This document shows positions 1 through 8,946 of a DNA stretch of 64,000 nucleotides, piece after piece. The stretch comes from an uncultured Clostridium sp. (GTDB lineage: Bacteria > Bacillota > Clostridia > UBA1212 > UBA1255), in assembly GCA_900543695.1 (NCBI GenBank), contig UQSG01000001.1:62001-126000 (forward strand), in the 5' to 3' direction. Below the pieces are notes generated by a model. It made no database searches and had not been told where the DNA came from. It was given only the letters and a program-made list of their open reading frames with translations. A program made the position numbers and the translations under genes. Numbering within the stretch: the stretch's first letter is position 1; each line of letters starts with the position of its first letter.

Positions 1-12
1 GAGAAGCGTTTT

Positions 13-1164
13 TTACCCTCCCAGCATGGCGATCAGTATCCCGGAAGCGACAGCCGAGCCGATTACACCGGCCACATTGGGGCCCATCGCATGCATGAGC
101 AGATAATTGTCCGGATCTTCCTCTCTTCCAACCTTCTGCGCAATTCTGGCAGCCATCGGAACTGCCGATACGCCAGCCGCTCCAATCAGCGGGTTGACCT
201 TTCCCTTTGTTACAAAGCACATGATTTTACCGAACAAGACGCCGAAGGCAGTTCCCATTGCAAATGCGAACATCCCAAGCGCCAGAATGAGGAGCGTTTT
301 GGTGTTCAGAAAGTTCTCGGCGCTTGCCGTCGAACCAACCGAAATTCCGAGCAGGATCGTTACGATATTCATCAATTCATTTTCCGCCGTTTTGGCCAGA
401 CGCTCGGTAACGCCGCATTCGCGGAGCAGGTTTCCGAGCATAAGCATTCCCACCAGCGTCGCAGCCGAAGGCAAAAGCAGAGAAACAACAAGCGTCACAA
501 GAATGGGAAATATAATCTTTTCCCTTTTGCTGACCTCCCGCAGCTGTGTCATTCTGACAGCGCGCTCCTTTTTTGTCGTCAGAAGGCGCATGATCGGCGG
601 CTGAATTACGGGAACAAGCGCCATGTACGAATATGCCGCAATCGCAATGGACGGCGTCAGATGCTGCGCCAGCGCCTGAGCCGTGAAAATCGCTGTCGGT
701 CCATCCGCACCGCCGATGATCGCCACGGCGCCGGCTTCCGCCAGCGTAAAGCCTAAAAGCGACGCGCCGATGAACGTGACAAAAATCCCGATCTGCGCGG
801 CAGCGCCCAGCAGCAGGCTGCTGGGATTGGCGATCAGCGGCCCGAAATCCGTCATGACACCGATTCCCAGAAAGATCAGAGGCGGATAGATTTTTAAAGC
901 CACGCCCTGATATAAATAATATAGCAGGCCGCCCTCGTCCGCAGAAGACAGACCGGCAAGCGGAAGGTTTGCAAGCAGCATTCCGAACGCGATCGGCAGC
1001 AGCAAAAGCGGTTCAAATTTTTTTACGATGGCAAGATAAATCAAGACCAGGGAGAGCAGCAGCATCACCAGCGTCTGCCAGCCGCCGTCCTTGAAATATG
1101 AAATAATATAATAAAAGCCGGATTCCCTTAACAGGTCACCCACTGTTTCGAAAAAAGCATTCAT
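13..1164 (-). CDS. Sodium-translocating decarboxylase, beta subunit
   Basis: A 383-residue, highly hydrophobic protein of the OadB/GcdB/MmdB family, the integral membrane subunit that couples decarboxylation of a carboxybiotin carrier to Na+ export. It shows the family signature IIGGADGPTAIFTAQ (about residues 149-163), where the conserved Asp lies in the Na+ path, and a Gly-rich last helix (GPNVAGVIGSAVASG). Length is close to the usual 370-430. The ATG follows GGGAGAG at a good distance and lies 15 nt after the gamma-like gene, so the two are one transcription unit. The carboxyltransferase (alpha) and biotin-carrier genes should lie beyond the left edge. The substrate (oxaloacetate, methylmalonyl-CoA or glutaconyl-CoA) cannot be told from this subunit. 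Family assignment is firm. Confidence 0.93.
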   Translation of the reverse strand: MNAFFETVGDLLRESGFYYIISYFKDGGWQTLVMLLLSLVLIYLAIVKKFEPLLLLPIAFGMLLANLPLAGLSSADEGGLLYYLYQGVALKIYPPLIFLGIGVMTDFGPLIANPSSLLLGAAAQIGIFVTFIGASLLGFTLAEAGAVAIIGGADGPTAIFTAQALAQHLTPSIAIAAYSYMALVPVIQPPIMRLLTTKKERAVRMTQLREVSKREKIIFPILVTLVVSLLLPSAATLVGMLMLGNLLRECGVTERLAKTAENELMNIVTILLGISVGSTASAENFLNTKTLLILALGMFAFAMGTAFGVLFGKIMCFVTKGKVNPLIGAAGVSAVPMAARIAQKVGREEDPDNYLLMHAMGPNVAGVIGSAVASGILIAMLGG

Positions 1165-1179
1165 AGCCGAGCTCTCCCT

Positions 1180-1497
1180 TTACCGTATTCTGCGGGGAGT
1201 TTTGCGGAACGCTACGACACGGAAGCGTCCGGGATCAGCGTTTTCCCCCATTTCACTCCGGTAGGCGGCCACCGCCGCAGTCAGTACGCAAATCAGAGAC
1301 AGCGCATCCTCTTCGCTGGCCTGCCCCGTGGAAGCAGGCGCCTTTTCTGGAACCGTGCGGAGCGTTTGCGGCTGTTTTTCATTTCTTTCTTCCGATTTTC
1401 CGCCGGCAGCTTTCCGAAAAAGCGTCAGCAGCAGCGTCAGAATCACAAGGATCGCAAACACCAGTACAATACCTATGACGACGACTTTTACAACCAT
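1180..1497 (-). CDS. OadG-like gamma/delta subunit of the sodium-pumping decarboxylase
   Basis: A 105-residue protein with one N-terminal membrane helix (about residues 4-26), then a charged, Pro/Ser-rich linker and a short basic C-terminus. This layout is that of OadG/MmdD-type small subunits, which hold the membrane beta subunit and the soluble carboxyltransferase together. Sequence conservation in this family is weak, so the call rests on topology and on its place directly before the beta subunit (15-nt gap). A Shine-Dalgarno-like GAGAGAGGG precedes the ATG. The promoter at 1566-1594 probably serves both genes. Confidence 0.75.
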   Translation of the reverse strand: MVVKVVVIGIVLVFAILVILTLLLTLFRKAAGGKSEERNEKQPQTLRTVPEKAPASTGQASEEDALSLICVLTAAVAAYRSEMGENADPGRFRVVAFRKTPRRIR

Positions 1498-1565
1498 ACG
1501 TTCACCCTCTCTCTTAAGCGGATTCGCTTCCCGAGCGCCCGCGGCGTGTTAAGATATACTTTTTA

Positions 1566-1594
1566 AGATTAGCACGTTTTTCAGAAAAGGTCAA
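1566..1594 (-). promoter_or_regulatory. SigA-type promoter for the decarboxylase genes
   Basis: Read on the minus strand, TTGACC and TAATCT are separated by 17 nt, about 70 nt upstream of the OadG-like start. It lies back to back with the promoter of the DUF1846 gene. Confidence 0.55.
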
Positions 1595-1616
1595 TCTGTC
1601 CCGGCGAATTTCACGA

Positions 1617-1645
1617 TTGCTTTGCAGGTCTGGAAATGATATAAT
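1617..1645 (+). promoter_or_regulatory. SigA-type promoter for the DUF1846 gene
   Basis: TTGCTT, a 17-nt spacer and a consensus TATAAT. The leader of about 75 nt ends in a perfect inverted repeat (1696-1711) that touches the ribosome binding site. Confidence 0.55.
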
Positions 1646-1695
1646 GAGACACGTTGTTTTTTTTATAAAAATAACATACCCCGCTATGTTGCGCT

Positions 1696-1711
1696 TTATT
1701 ATACATAATAA
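1696..1711. repeat. Inverted repeat TTATTAT-AC-ATAATAA next to a ribosome binding site
   Basis: Seven-base perfect arms around a 2-nt centre. The right arm overlaps the AAGGAG of the DUF1846 gene. It could be an operator, but an AT-rich palindrome of this size may also be chance. Confidence 0.4.
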
Positions 1712-1723
1712 GGAGTCCTTTTC

Positions 1724-3208
1724 ATGCAGCCTGCCTTTAACAACGAGCTTTACATCGAAAAACAAACAAAGCATATCAGAGAACGAATCGGTCTGTTCGG
1801 CGATAAGCTGTATCTGGAATTTGGGGGTAAAATTTTTGATGATTATCACGCCGCGCGCGTTCTGCCCGGCTTCGCTCCCGACAATAAAATCAAACTGCTT
1901 TTGGAATTTAAGGAAATCTGCGAAATCCTGTTCTGCATCAACGCCGCCGATATCGAAAAGAATAAAATTCGGGCGGATCTGGGCATCACCTACGATTTGG
2001 AAGTTCTACGCCTGATCGATTCCATAAGGGGACTGGGGCTGCTGGTAAACAATGTCGTAATTACGCAATACAGCGGGCAGCAGGCGGCCGACATGTTCCG
2101 CAGCAGGCTGGAAAAGCGCGGCATTCATACCTATCTGCACTATCCGATCCCGGGCTATCCCGGAAACGTGGATCTGGTTGTCAGCGATGAGGGATACGGC
2201 AAAAATGAATTTGTCGAAACGACGCGCCAGCTTGTCGTCGTAACCGCTCCCGGTCCGTGCAGCGGAAAAATGGCAACCTGTCTTTCTCAGCTTTATCATG
2301 AGCATCAAAGGGGCGTTCAGGCCGGCTACGCAAAATTTGAAACGTTCCCGATCTGGAACCTGCCGCTCAAGCATCCTGTCAATCTCGCTTACGAGGCGGC
2401 GACCGCCGATCTCAAGGACGTCAATATGATCGATCCTTATCACCTGGAGGCGTACAATATCCGCACGGTAAATTACAACAGGGATATTGAGGTCTTCCCG
2501 GTTGTCAAAACGATCCTCAAGCGGATTCTCGGGAAAAATGTTTATCTTTCTCCGACAGATATGGGCGTCAATATGGCTGGCTATGCAATCGAAGACGACC
2601 AGCAGGTCCGCGCTGCCGCAAACGAGGAAATTATCCGCAGATACTTTAAAATCCGCTGCGATTTTATCCAGGGGCTGGTCGATGCGGAAACAGTGGAAAA
2701 AATCGAGCTGATTATGAACGAGGCCGACCTGAAGCCTTCAGACCGCAGGGTCGTGCAGCCCGCACTGGAAAAGGCGCGCTTAAAAAATGCGCCGGCGATG
2801 GCCATGCACCTTCGCACGGGAGAGATCGTGACCGGACGCAATACAAATCTTATGACCGCCGCCGCAAGCTGTACGCTGAACGCTTTAAAAGTCCTGTCCG
2901 GTCTGGATGACGCCATGCTTTTGATTGCGCCTGTAGTGCTTGAACCAATTTTACGCCTGAAGAAAGATATTTACGGCTCGGACAAGCCGCTGCTCAGCCT
3001 GGAGGAGGTTCTGATTTCCCTCAGCATTTCCGCCGTTACAAACACGATGGCGGATATCGCATTAAAAAATTTAGACCGGCTTTCCGGCTGTGAAGCGCAT
3101 TCCACCGTAATATTATCGCCGGGCGACGATATTGTTTGTAAAAAATTGGGGTATAATTTAACGTGCGAGCCTGCCTTTGCCAGCAACGATCTTTATGATG
3201 GAAAATAA
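1724..3208 (+). CDS. DUF1846 (UPF0371) family protein
   Basis: A 494-residue soluble protein that I recognise as the DUF1846 family, found in many Firmicutes and usually about 500 residues. It begins with the typical segment around residues 15-35 (a KQ..HI.ERI..FGDKLYLEFGGKIFDD pattern) and carries the GPGSGK-like stretch as APGPCSGKMATCLSQLY near residue 184. This suggests nucleotide or phosphate binding, although no biochemical role is established as far as I know. AAGGAG lies 8 nt before the ATG. The next gene, a glycosyltransferase, starts 24 nt downstream and is probably co-transcribed. Family membership is clear; function is unknown. Confidence 0.88.
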   Translation: MQPAFNNELYIEKQTKHIRERIGLFGDKLYLEFGGKIFDDYHAARVLPGFAPDNKIKLLLEFKEICEILFCINAADIEKNKIRADLGITYDLEVLRLIDSIRGLGLLVNNVVITQYSGQQAADMFRSRLEKRGIHTYLHYPIPGYPGNVDLVVSDEGYGKNEFVETTRQLVVVTAPGPCSGKMATCLSQLYHEHQRGVQAGYAKFETFPIWNLPLKHPVNLAYEAATADLKDVNMIDPYHLEAYNIRTVNYNRDIEVFPVVKTILKRILGKNVYLSPTDMGVNMAGYAIEDDQQVRAAANEEIIRRYFKIRCDFIQGLVDAETVEKIELIMNEADLKPSDRRVVQPALEKARLKNAPAMAMHLRTGEIVTGRNTNLMTAAASCTLNALKVLSGLDDAMLLIAPVVLEPILRLKKDIYGSDKPLLSLEEVLISLSISAVTNTMADIALKNLDRLSGCEAHSTVILSPGDDIVCKKLGYNLTCEPAFASNDLYDGK

Positions 3209-3232
3209 ATAAATAAGTTGGGAGCTGTTTTT

Positions 3233-4213
3233 ATGAATTCTACTCCGGCGGTGCTGTATATCGTAGTGCCATGCTATAACGAATGCGAGGTTTTTCCGAC
3301 GACAGCTGCGGAGCTTACGAAGCTTGTCGCCTCTCTTTCGGAGGAGGGAAAAATTTCCGAGAAAAGCCGAATTCTCTTCATTGACGACGGAAGCAAGGAT
3401 AACACCTGGGAGTTGATCGATGCGGAATACAGGAAAAACAAATATATCTGCGGGCTTAAGCTGGCCGGGAACGTTGGTCATCAAAACGCGCTGTTTGCCG
3501 GTCTGATGGCGGCAAAGGACCTATGCGATATTTCCATTTCCATCGACGCCGATTTGCAGGACGATACGCAGGCGATTCCCCAAATGATAGACAAGTACTA
3601 TGAAGGCTGCGATATCGTTTACGGAGTGCGCAGCGGCCGGAAGAGCGATTCCTTTTTCAAACGCACAACCGCGCAGGGCTTTTATAAATTCATGAAGGGC
3701 ATGGGCGTAAAAACAGTATATAATCATGCGGATTTTCGTCTGATGAGCGCACGCGCGATGGCGCAGCTTGGAAATTACGAAGAGCGCAATATGTTTCTAA
3801 GAGGGATCGTTCCGCTGATCGGCTACAAAACGGACTGCGTATATTATGAAAGAAAAGAACGCCTGGCCGGCGAGTCGAAATATCCTCTTAAGAAAATGCT
3901 CAGCTTTGCCTTTGACGGAATCACGTCCTTCAGCATCAAGCCCATTACGCTGATTTCAGCCGTTGGAATCCTTATTATCGTCGTATCAATCATTGCGGCG
4001 ATCTATTCGCTGATCTCCTATTTCTGTGGAAACGCTACGCCGGGCTGGACTTCCCTGATCCTTTCCATCTGGTTTCTGGGTGGCGTGCAGCTCGTTTCTA
4101 TTGGTCTGATCGGTCAGTACATCGGCAAAATCTATGTGGAATCCAAGCATCGGCCGCGTTATAATCCTGAAATATTTTTATCTGACGAAACAAGAGCCGA
4201 GGAAACGAAATAA
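3233..4213 (+). CDS. GT2 family glycosyltransferase, membrane-anchored (GtrB/YkcC/DPM1-like)
   Basis: A 326-residue GT-A glycosyltransferase. Visible motifs are the nucleotide-binding start VVPCYNE, the IDDGS pair, DADLQDD (the DXD metal and sugar-nucleotide site) and a C-terminal pair of membrane helices (about residues 235-260 and 270-295). This layout matches GtrB/dolichol-phosphate-mannose-synthase-like enzymes, which move a sugar from UDP- or GDP-sugar to undecaprenyl phosphate at the inner face of the membrane. I chose the ATG at 3233 because GGGAG lies 8 nt before it; an in-frame TTG at 3218 lacks such a site. The 3' end runs 55 nt into the convergent amidase gene. The sugar is unknown. 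Confidence 0.88.
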   Translation: MNSTPAVLYIVVPCYNECEVFPTTAAELTKLVASLSEEGKISEKSRILFIDDGSKDNTWELIDAEYRKNKYICGLKLAGNVGHQNALFAGLMAAKDLCDISISIDADLQDDTQAIPQMIDKYYEGCDIVYGVRSGRKSDSFFKRTTAQGFYKFMKGMGVKTVYNHADFRLMSARAMAQLGNYEERNMFLRGIVPLIGYKTDCVYYERKERLAGESKYPLKKMLSFAFDGITSFSIKPITLISAVGILIIVVSIIAAIYSLISYFCGNATPGWTSLILSIWFLGGVQLVSIGLIGQYIGKIYVESKHRPRYNPEIFLSDETRAEETK

Positions 4214-5037
4214 TTTTTAATACCCTCCGCAATCCGTTCCTGATAGGCTTCGGTATTCAGCAGACGGTCTTCCCTTTCGTTGGAAAGAAAACCGCATTCT
4301 ACAATAATGCAGGTGTTTTGGCACCAGTTGATCCCTGTATAGGCGTCTGAACGGAAAACGCCGCGGGAAACGGCTCCCGTTTCGGCGCAAAGAAATTGGA
4401 TCAGCGATTCCGCTTTCTGAAAATCGTCCTCCGATCGTTTGCGGTATTCCGCCGTTCCGTCTCCAGCGCCTCTGACATAAAGCTCGATGCCCTCAACCGT
4501 CTCTGTTTCCGCAGAATTGCAGTGGATCCGAAGAGTGATATCCGCACCGAAGCGATTCGCGGCTTCCGCTCTTTCCCGATTAGACAGATTGACGGCGTGG
4601 ATTTCCCGCGTCATATAAACCTCCGCACCAAGCGAGGAAAGCTTTTCCTTTATTTTCTGCGCAATTGATAAATTTAAGACGTATTCATCGGTGCCGGTAA
4701 AATTTCCACGGGCTCCGGAAGTACATTTCGCCTTTCGTTCCTCATTCCATGGCGCGCAGAATTCCATTTCCGCGTTTCCGGCGGCCTGATGCCCGGGATC
4801 GATGCAAATTCGCCAGCCTTTTAAAACGCATTCCTCCCGTATCGCTTCCCCGGCTTCCGGAGAAGGCTCGGAAGGGTGCGGAGTTTCTTCCCCCGGAGAG
4901 CGCGCCGGTCCGGAGACCGGCGCGGACGAACCGGAGGAATGCTCCTGCCGTACGGTTTCAGCGGTACAGGAGGAAAGGCAGAGGCAAAGAGCAAAAAAGT
5001 ACAATGCGCTTTTCTTCATGATGCAAATCCGCTCCAT
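4159..5037 (-). CDS. N-acetylmuramoyl-L-alanine amidase lipoprotein (Amidase_3)
   Basis: A predicted lipoprotein of 292 residues. The signal peptide ends in the lipobox LSSC, followed by a Pro/Ser/Glu-rich linker (about 50 residues) and an Amidase_3 catalytic domain. The zinc ligands and catalytic Glu are visible: IDPGHQ, an internal Glu after TDEY, LRIHCNSA and VECGFLSNERE. It would cut the bond between MurNAc and the stem peptide in the cell wall. ATG at 5037 has AGGA 6 nt upstream; ATG at 5019 (MKKSAL) would also give a good signal peptide but its GGAG is 12 nt away. The start lies 8 nt after the rhamnosidase stop, so it probably ends that operon. The C-terminus overlaps the convergent glycosyltransferase by 55 nt. 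Confidence 0.9.
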   Translation of the reverse strand: MERICIMKKSALYFFALCLCLSSCTAETVRQEHSSGSSAPVSGPARSPGEETPHPSEPSPEAGEAIREECVLKGWRICIDPGHQAAGNAEMEFCAPWNEERKAKCTSGARGNFTGTDEYVLNLSIAQKIKEKLSSLGAEVYMTREIHAVNLSNRERAEAANRFGADITLRIHCNSAETETVEGIELYVRGAGDGTAEYRKRSEDDFQKAESLIQFLCAETGAVSRGVFRSDAYTGINWCQNTCIIVECGFLSNEREDRLLNTEAYQERIAEGIKNYFVSSALVSSDKNISGL

Positions 5038-5045
5038 TTTCGTTC

Positions 5046-7574
5046 CTATCGCAGCGCTTCGATCTGATGCTTTCCACAAGGCAGATGCAGAACCAGGCAA
5101 TCTCCTTCCCTGGGAAAGCTGTCTGCTGCGTAAACCTTGCCGTCTACGGTTACCGTTTCCGCATTCGGATCAAACACGGGCAGATACAGCGTTGCGTAGG
5201 ATTCCTTCGGAACCGTAACAATATAGGTAAAAGTATCCTCTTCCATGTACCATGCCGCCTCTATCGTTCCGGAAACGGATTCGTAGGAAGCGCGTACCCA
5301 TTGGATTCGTTCCTGGCCGCAGGGCATTTCGGACTCTTGGCGTGTGTCCGGCTTTGGGCGGAAAAGAATATGCTTAAAGCCCGGCTTTTCCTCGTCGGTG
5401 TCGATTCCCGCCATATATTTATACATCCATTCTCCCACCGCGCCGTAGGCATAATGATTGAAGGAGTTCATCCCCACGTCTCCAAAGCCGCTTTCTCTGG
5501 TATAAGAATTCCAGCGCTCCCAGATTGTCGTCGCTCCCTGATATACGCTGTAAAGCCAAGAAGGATTTTCTTTCTGAAGCAGCAGAGAGTACGCAAGATT
5601 TCCTTCTCCGATTTCGCTCAGCGTCTGATTCAGGATTGCGGATCCAACGAAGCCCGTGCTCAGCCGGTAACCGTTTTTTACAATTTTTTCGGCCAGAGCC
5701 TTTCTTGCTGCCTCCCGACAATCCTGTGGAAGCAAATCAAATTTCAGCGCCAGAAGATATGCCGTCTGAGAGGTCTGCTTCAGGGTTCCGTCCGCATTCA
5801 GATAAACATTCTGAAAATGACGGCAGATCTTTGTATACAAGTCGCGGTATTCCTCTGCCCTTTCCGCATATTCGTCATCCGGCTTTTTCGACAGAGCAGC
5901 CGAGGCCTTGCTGACAAGCAGCGCGTCATATGCGTAATAGGCGATGCTGATCAGCCGGCTTTCTGTGGGTTCATAAGCAAGCCAGTCGCCGTAGGTCTGA
6001 TGAGGGCCCTCCAGATTCGTAACACTGAGATAATCCATATAGTCCAGCATGGAAGAATAGCATTCTTCCAAAATGCTGAGATCCCCATACATTTTATAAA
6101 TAATATACGGTACGATAATTCCCGCGTCGCTCCACGCCGCGCCGCCCTCGCCGACTACGCGCGAGCGCGGAATTACGTCAGGGAAAGCGCCGTACTCCCG
6201 CTGACTGTCTCTGGCATCCTGAAGCCATTTATGGAAAAATGAGCATACGTTTGCGTTGTAAGCCGCCGTGCAGGCAAAAACCTGCGTATCTCCCGTCCAT
6301 CCCAGACGTTCATCTCGCTGCGGACAGTCCGTCGGAACGCTCAAATAGTTTCCGCGCTGTCCCCAAAGGATATTGCGGAACAAGCGGTTGACGTCGGGAT
6401 CCGACGTTTCAATGTAACCCGTTTCCTGATTGTCAGAGCCGACTACGTCGCACCGGAAGGCCAGCAGCTCAATGTCATCATCTGCGGTCAGTTCAACGTA
6501 GCGAAATCCGTAAAAGGTAAAAGCCGGCCTGTATTCTTCTCCCGCTTCTTTTCCGCAGAGTGTGTATTTTCCTTTCGCTTTGGCACTTCTGTAGTTGGCG
6601 GTATACAGCGAGCCCTCCGGTCCGTCGTTGCCGCGGGACGCCTTTCCGCTATCATTCAGCATCTCCGCATGACGGATCACTATTGTCGTATTCTGCGCTC
6701 CCCGCACCGTAAAATGTTCCCAGCCAACCATATTCTGTCCCATATCGTATATAACCGTTTCGCCCTTTTTCAGAGAAAGCACGGCGTTTTCAGGAGGATT
6801 TTCGATCGTGCGGAGCACGCGGATCGCCCCGAAATCCGTCCCATTTTGATCCACGCCGTCATATACAACTGCAGTCAGCGGCTTCATGTCCAAAAACTCG
6901 CGGATCCGTACGCTCGGCCCTACTTTCGGTGATACGACGCCTTTAAAATTCTTAAATTCATACGGAACCTTCCATGTCTTGCTCCTGGGATACGACGGCA
7001 TGGAAATCTCTTCGTAAGAGTCAAAATTCGCATTATATACTTCTCCGTCCCAGATGTCGGCATACCGCACGGGCCCGGACGTCGTGCCGCGCCAGGTCAG
7101 ATCAGAGCAGATCGTTTCTGTTTCTCCGCTTTCATATATCGTTTCGATGACGCAGAGAAAGGCCGTGTCGTTGTCTCCGTATGTATCAAGAGAAATCCTT
7201 CCCTGCCACCAGCCGGAAGAAACCGGTACGGCGACTGCGTTGTCCTGCGCCGCCACGTCCGTTACATCGTACGTATAATACAAAACCCTTTTTTCATAAT
7301 CCGTCCATCCCGGCATCAGTTCGTCCGTTCCGATTTTCCGGCCATTCATATACAGATTAAAACAGCCGAGCGCGGTAAGGTGGATCTTGCAGCTTTGAAT
7401 GCCCTCTTTTAATTTAAATCGCTTGTGAAATACCGGCAGCCCGGAGCCTTTCTCAATGTCGGTCTTCCGGATTTCTGCGTCAATCACGTTCTCCCAGGGA
7501 TTCACCTTGCTTTTCTTTCCTCGCGCATTCGATTTAAAGCTGATCCACATTGCATTTTGAAACAAATTTTCCAT
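5046..7574 (-). CDS. GH78-family alpha-L-rhamnosidase
   Basis: An 842-residue enzyme with the GH78 layout: two N-terminal beta-sandwich domains (about residues 1-330), an (alpha/alpha)6 barrel (about 370-730) and a C-terminal beta domain. The barrel shows the family core DCPQRDERLGWTGD with the acidic residues of the active site, and TTIWERWNS carrying the second carboxylate. It removes terminal alpha-L-rhamnose from plant glycosides or bacterial polysaccharides. No signal peptide is visible, so it probably acts inside the cell on imported oligosaccharides. The start follows AGGAGGG and is 1 nt after the trmFO stop, so it is co-transcribed with trmFO although the functions are unrelated. Confidence 0.92.
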   Translation of the reverse strand: MENLFQNAMWISFKSNARGKKSKVNPWENVIDAEIRKTDIEKGSGLPVFHKRFKLKEGIQSCKIHLTALGCFNLYMNGRKIGTDELMPGWTDYEKRVLYYTYDVTDVAAQDNAVAVPVSSGWWQGRISLDTYGDNDTAFLCVIETIYESGETETICSDLTWRGTTSGPVRYADIWDGEVYNANFDSYEEISMPSYPRSKTWKVPYEFKNFKGVVSPKVGPSVRIREFLDMKPLTAVVYDGVDQNGTDFGAIRVLRTIENPPENAVLSLKKGETVIYDMGQNMVGWEHFTVRGAQNTTIVIRHAEMLNDSGKASRGNDGPEGSLYTANYRSAKAKGKYTLCGKEAGEEYRPAFTFYGFRYVELTADDDIELLAFRCDVVGSDNQETGYIETSDPDVNRLFRNILWGQRGNYLSVPTDCPQRDERLGWTGDTQVFACTAAYNANVCSFFHKWLQDARDSQREYGAFPDVIPRSRVVGEGGAAWSDAGIIVPYIIYKMYGDLSILEECYSSMLDYMDYLSVTNLEGPHQTYGDWLAYEPTESRLISIAYYAYDALLVSKASAALSKKPDDEYAERAEEYRDLYTKICRHFQNVYLNADGTLKQTSQTAYLLALKFDLLPQDCREAARKALAEKIVKNGYRLSTGFVGSAILNQTLSEIGEGNLAYSLLLQKENPSWLYSVYQGATTIWERWNSYTRESGFGDVGMNSFNHYAYGAVGEWMYKYMAGIDTDEEKPGFKHILFRPKPDTRQESEMPCGQERIQWVRASYESVSGTIEAAWYMEEDTFTYIVTVPKESYATLYLPVFDPNAETVTVDGKVYAADSFPREGDCLVLHLPCGKHQIEALR

Positions 7575-7575
7575 A

Positions 7576-8934
7576 CTAACACCCTCCTATCGTTTCCATT
7601 TCCTTTTTTAACAGATTCAGTGAATGTTCTGATATATATCTTTTTCTAAGACGCTTATCCCTGATGCGCCCAAAGCCATCTTCAGGGATGCCGCGCAGAA
7701 GTCCGAAATTAGCCCCCATCGGCTGAAAGTCTGTGCCGGAGTATTCCGAAACGTAGGAAGCAAGCGCCCCGATCTGCGTAGCGCAGGAAAAGACAATCGG
7801 TTCAAGCCCGCGCACCGTCCTGGCCGCATTGATGCCGGCGACAAGGCCTGAGGAGGTCGATTCCATATACCCTTCTACACCGGTAATCTGCCCTGCAAAG
7901 TAGACAGGAATTCCAGTTGTATTTTTATCGCTGTGCAGACAGTACGTCCGATCCAGCATTTCCGGGGACTGAATGTAAAGATTTTTATGCATTACCCCAT
8001 ATCTTGCATATTCCGCATGCGCAAGCCCTGGGATCATTCCAAATACTCTTTTTTGTTCGCCAAATTTCAGACGCGTCTGGAAACCAACCATGTTGTACAG
8101 CGTTCCTTCTCGATTGTCCTGCCGCAGCTGTACGACTGCATAATATTCTGCTTTCGTTTCGGGATGTCGAAGCCCGACGGGCTTCAGCGGTCCGAAGCGC
8201 AGGGTATCGATTCCCCGTTTCGCCATAGACTCAACCGGCATGCAGCCCTCGTACAGATCGATGCTGTCAAAATCCTTTACGTCCGCACAGTCTGCATGGA
8301 TCAACGCGTCGTAAAAAGCAAAATATTCTTCACGCGACATCGGGCAGTTGATATAGTCCGCGTCGCCTTTCCCATATCTCGCCGCTCGGAACACGAATTC
8401 GCTTTCGATGCTTTCTGCCAGGATTACCGGCGCAGCGGCGTCAAAAAAATGTAGCCGTTTCAGGCCGAACATTTCCGCAATCTCATCCGCGAGATCCTTC
8501 GCGGTAAGCGGCCCCGTCGCTATGATTACGCATTCGCAGTCCCGATTTTCGGCAATCAGGTTCCGCACAGAATGGATTTCCTGGCGAATCACTTCAATGT
8601 CGGGATGCATTTCCATTTTCTTTGTAATTTCTTCCGAGAAGCGGCTCCGATCTACCGCCAGCGCGCCGCCGGCAGGAACCGTATTGTGATCTGCGCAGGA
8701 AATGACAAGGCCCTGCAGTACGCGCATCTCTTCTTTCAGAAGTCCGGATGCGTTTTCCAGGTTTGCCGCTTTAAAAGAATTGCTGCATACAAGCTCTGCC
8801 AGCCCTTCAGAAGTATGCGCTTCGGAAAAGCGGTGTGGCTTCATCTCGTACAGTTTTACTTTTGCGCCATATTTTGCAGCCTGCCATGCCGCTTCACAGC
8901 CGGCAAGACCGCCTCCGACAATATAAACAGCCAT
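7576..8934 (-). CDS. trmFO: Folate-dependent tRNA (uracil-54-C5)-methyltransferase TrmFO
   Basis: A 452-residue FAD protein, full length for TrmFO (older name Gid). It uses 5,10-methylenetetrahydrofolate and FADH2 to make ribothymidine at position 54 of the tRNA T-loop. The N-terminal dinucleotide fold VYIVGGGLAGCEAAW is followed by the family-specific KLYEMKPHRFSEAHTSEGLAELVCSN region, and later PVYFAGQITGVEGYMESTSSGLVAGINAA. It starts 12 nt after topA, the same order as topA-trmFO in Bacillus. Identification is secure. Confidence 0.97.
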   Translation of the reverse strand: MAVYIVGGGLAGCEAAWQAAKYGAKVKLYEMKPHRFSEAHTSEGLAELVCSNSFKAANLENASGLLKEEMRVLQGLVISCADHNTVPAGGALAVDRSRFSEEITKKMEMHPDIEVIRQEIHSVRNLIAENRDCECVIIATGPLTAKDLADEIAEMFGLKRLHFFDAAAPVILAESIESEFVFRAARYGKGDADYINCPMSREEYFAFYDALIHADCADVKDFDSIDLYEGCMPVESMAKRGIDTLRFGPLKPVGLRHPETKAEYYAVVQLRQDNREGTLYNMVGFQTRLKFGEQKRVFGMIPGLAHAEYARYGVMHKNLYIQSPEMLDRTYCLHSDKNTTGIPVYFAGQITGVEGYMESTSSGLVAGINAARTVRGLEPIVFSCATQIGALASYVSEYSGTDFQPMGANFGLLRGIPEDGFGRIRDKRLRKRYISEHSLNLLKKEMETIGGC

Positions 8935-8946
8935 AAATGACGTCCT

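Noticed and set aside
5067..6242. Plus-strand frame (391 codons) opposite the rhamnosidase gene
   Set aside because: Shadow frame without motifs.
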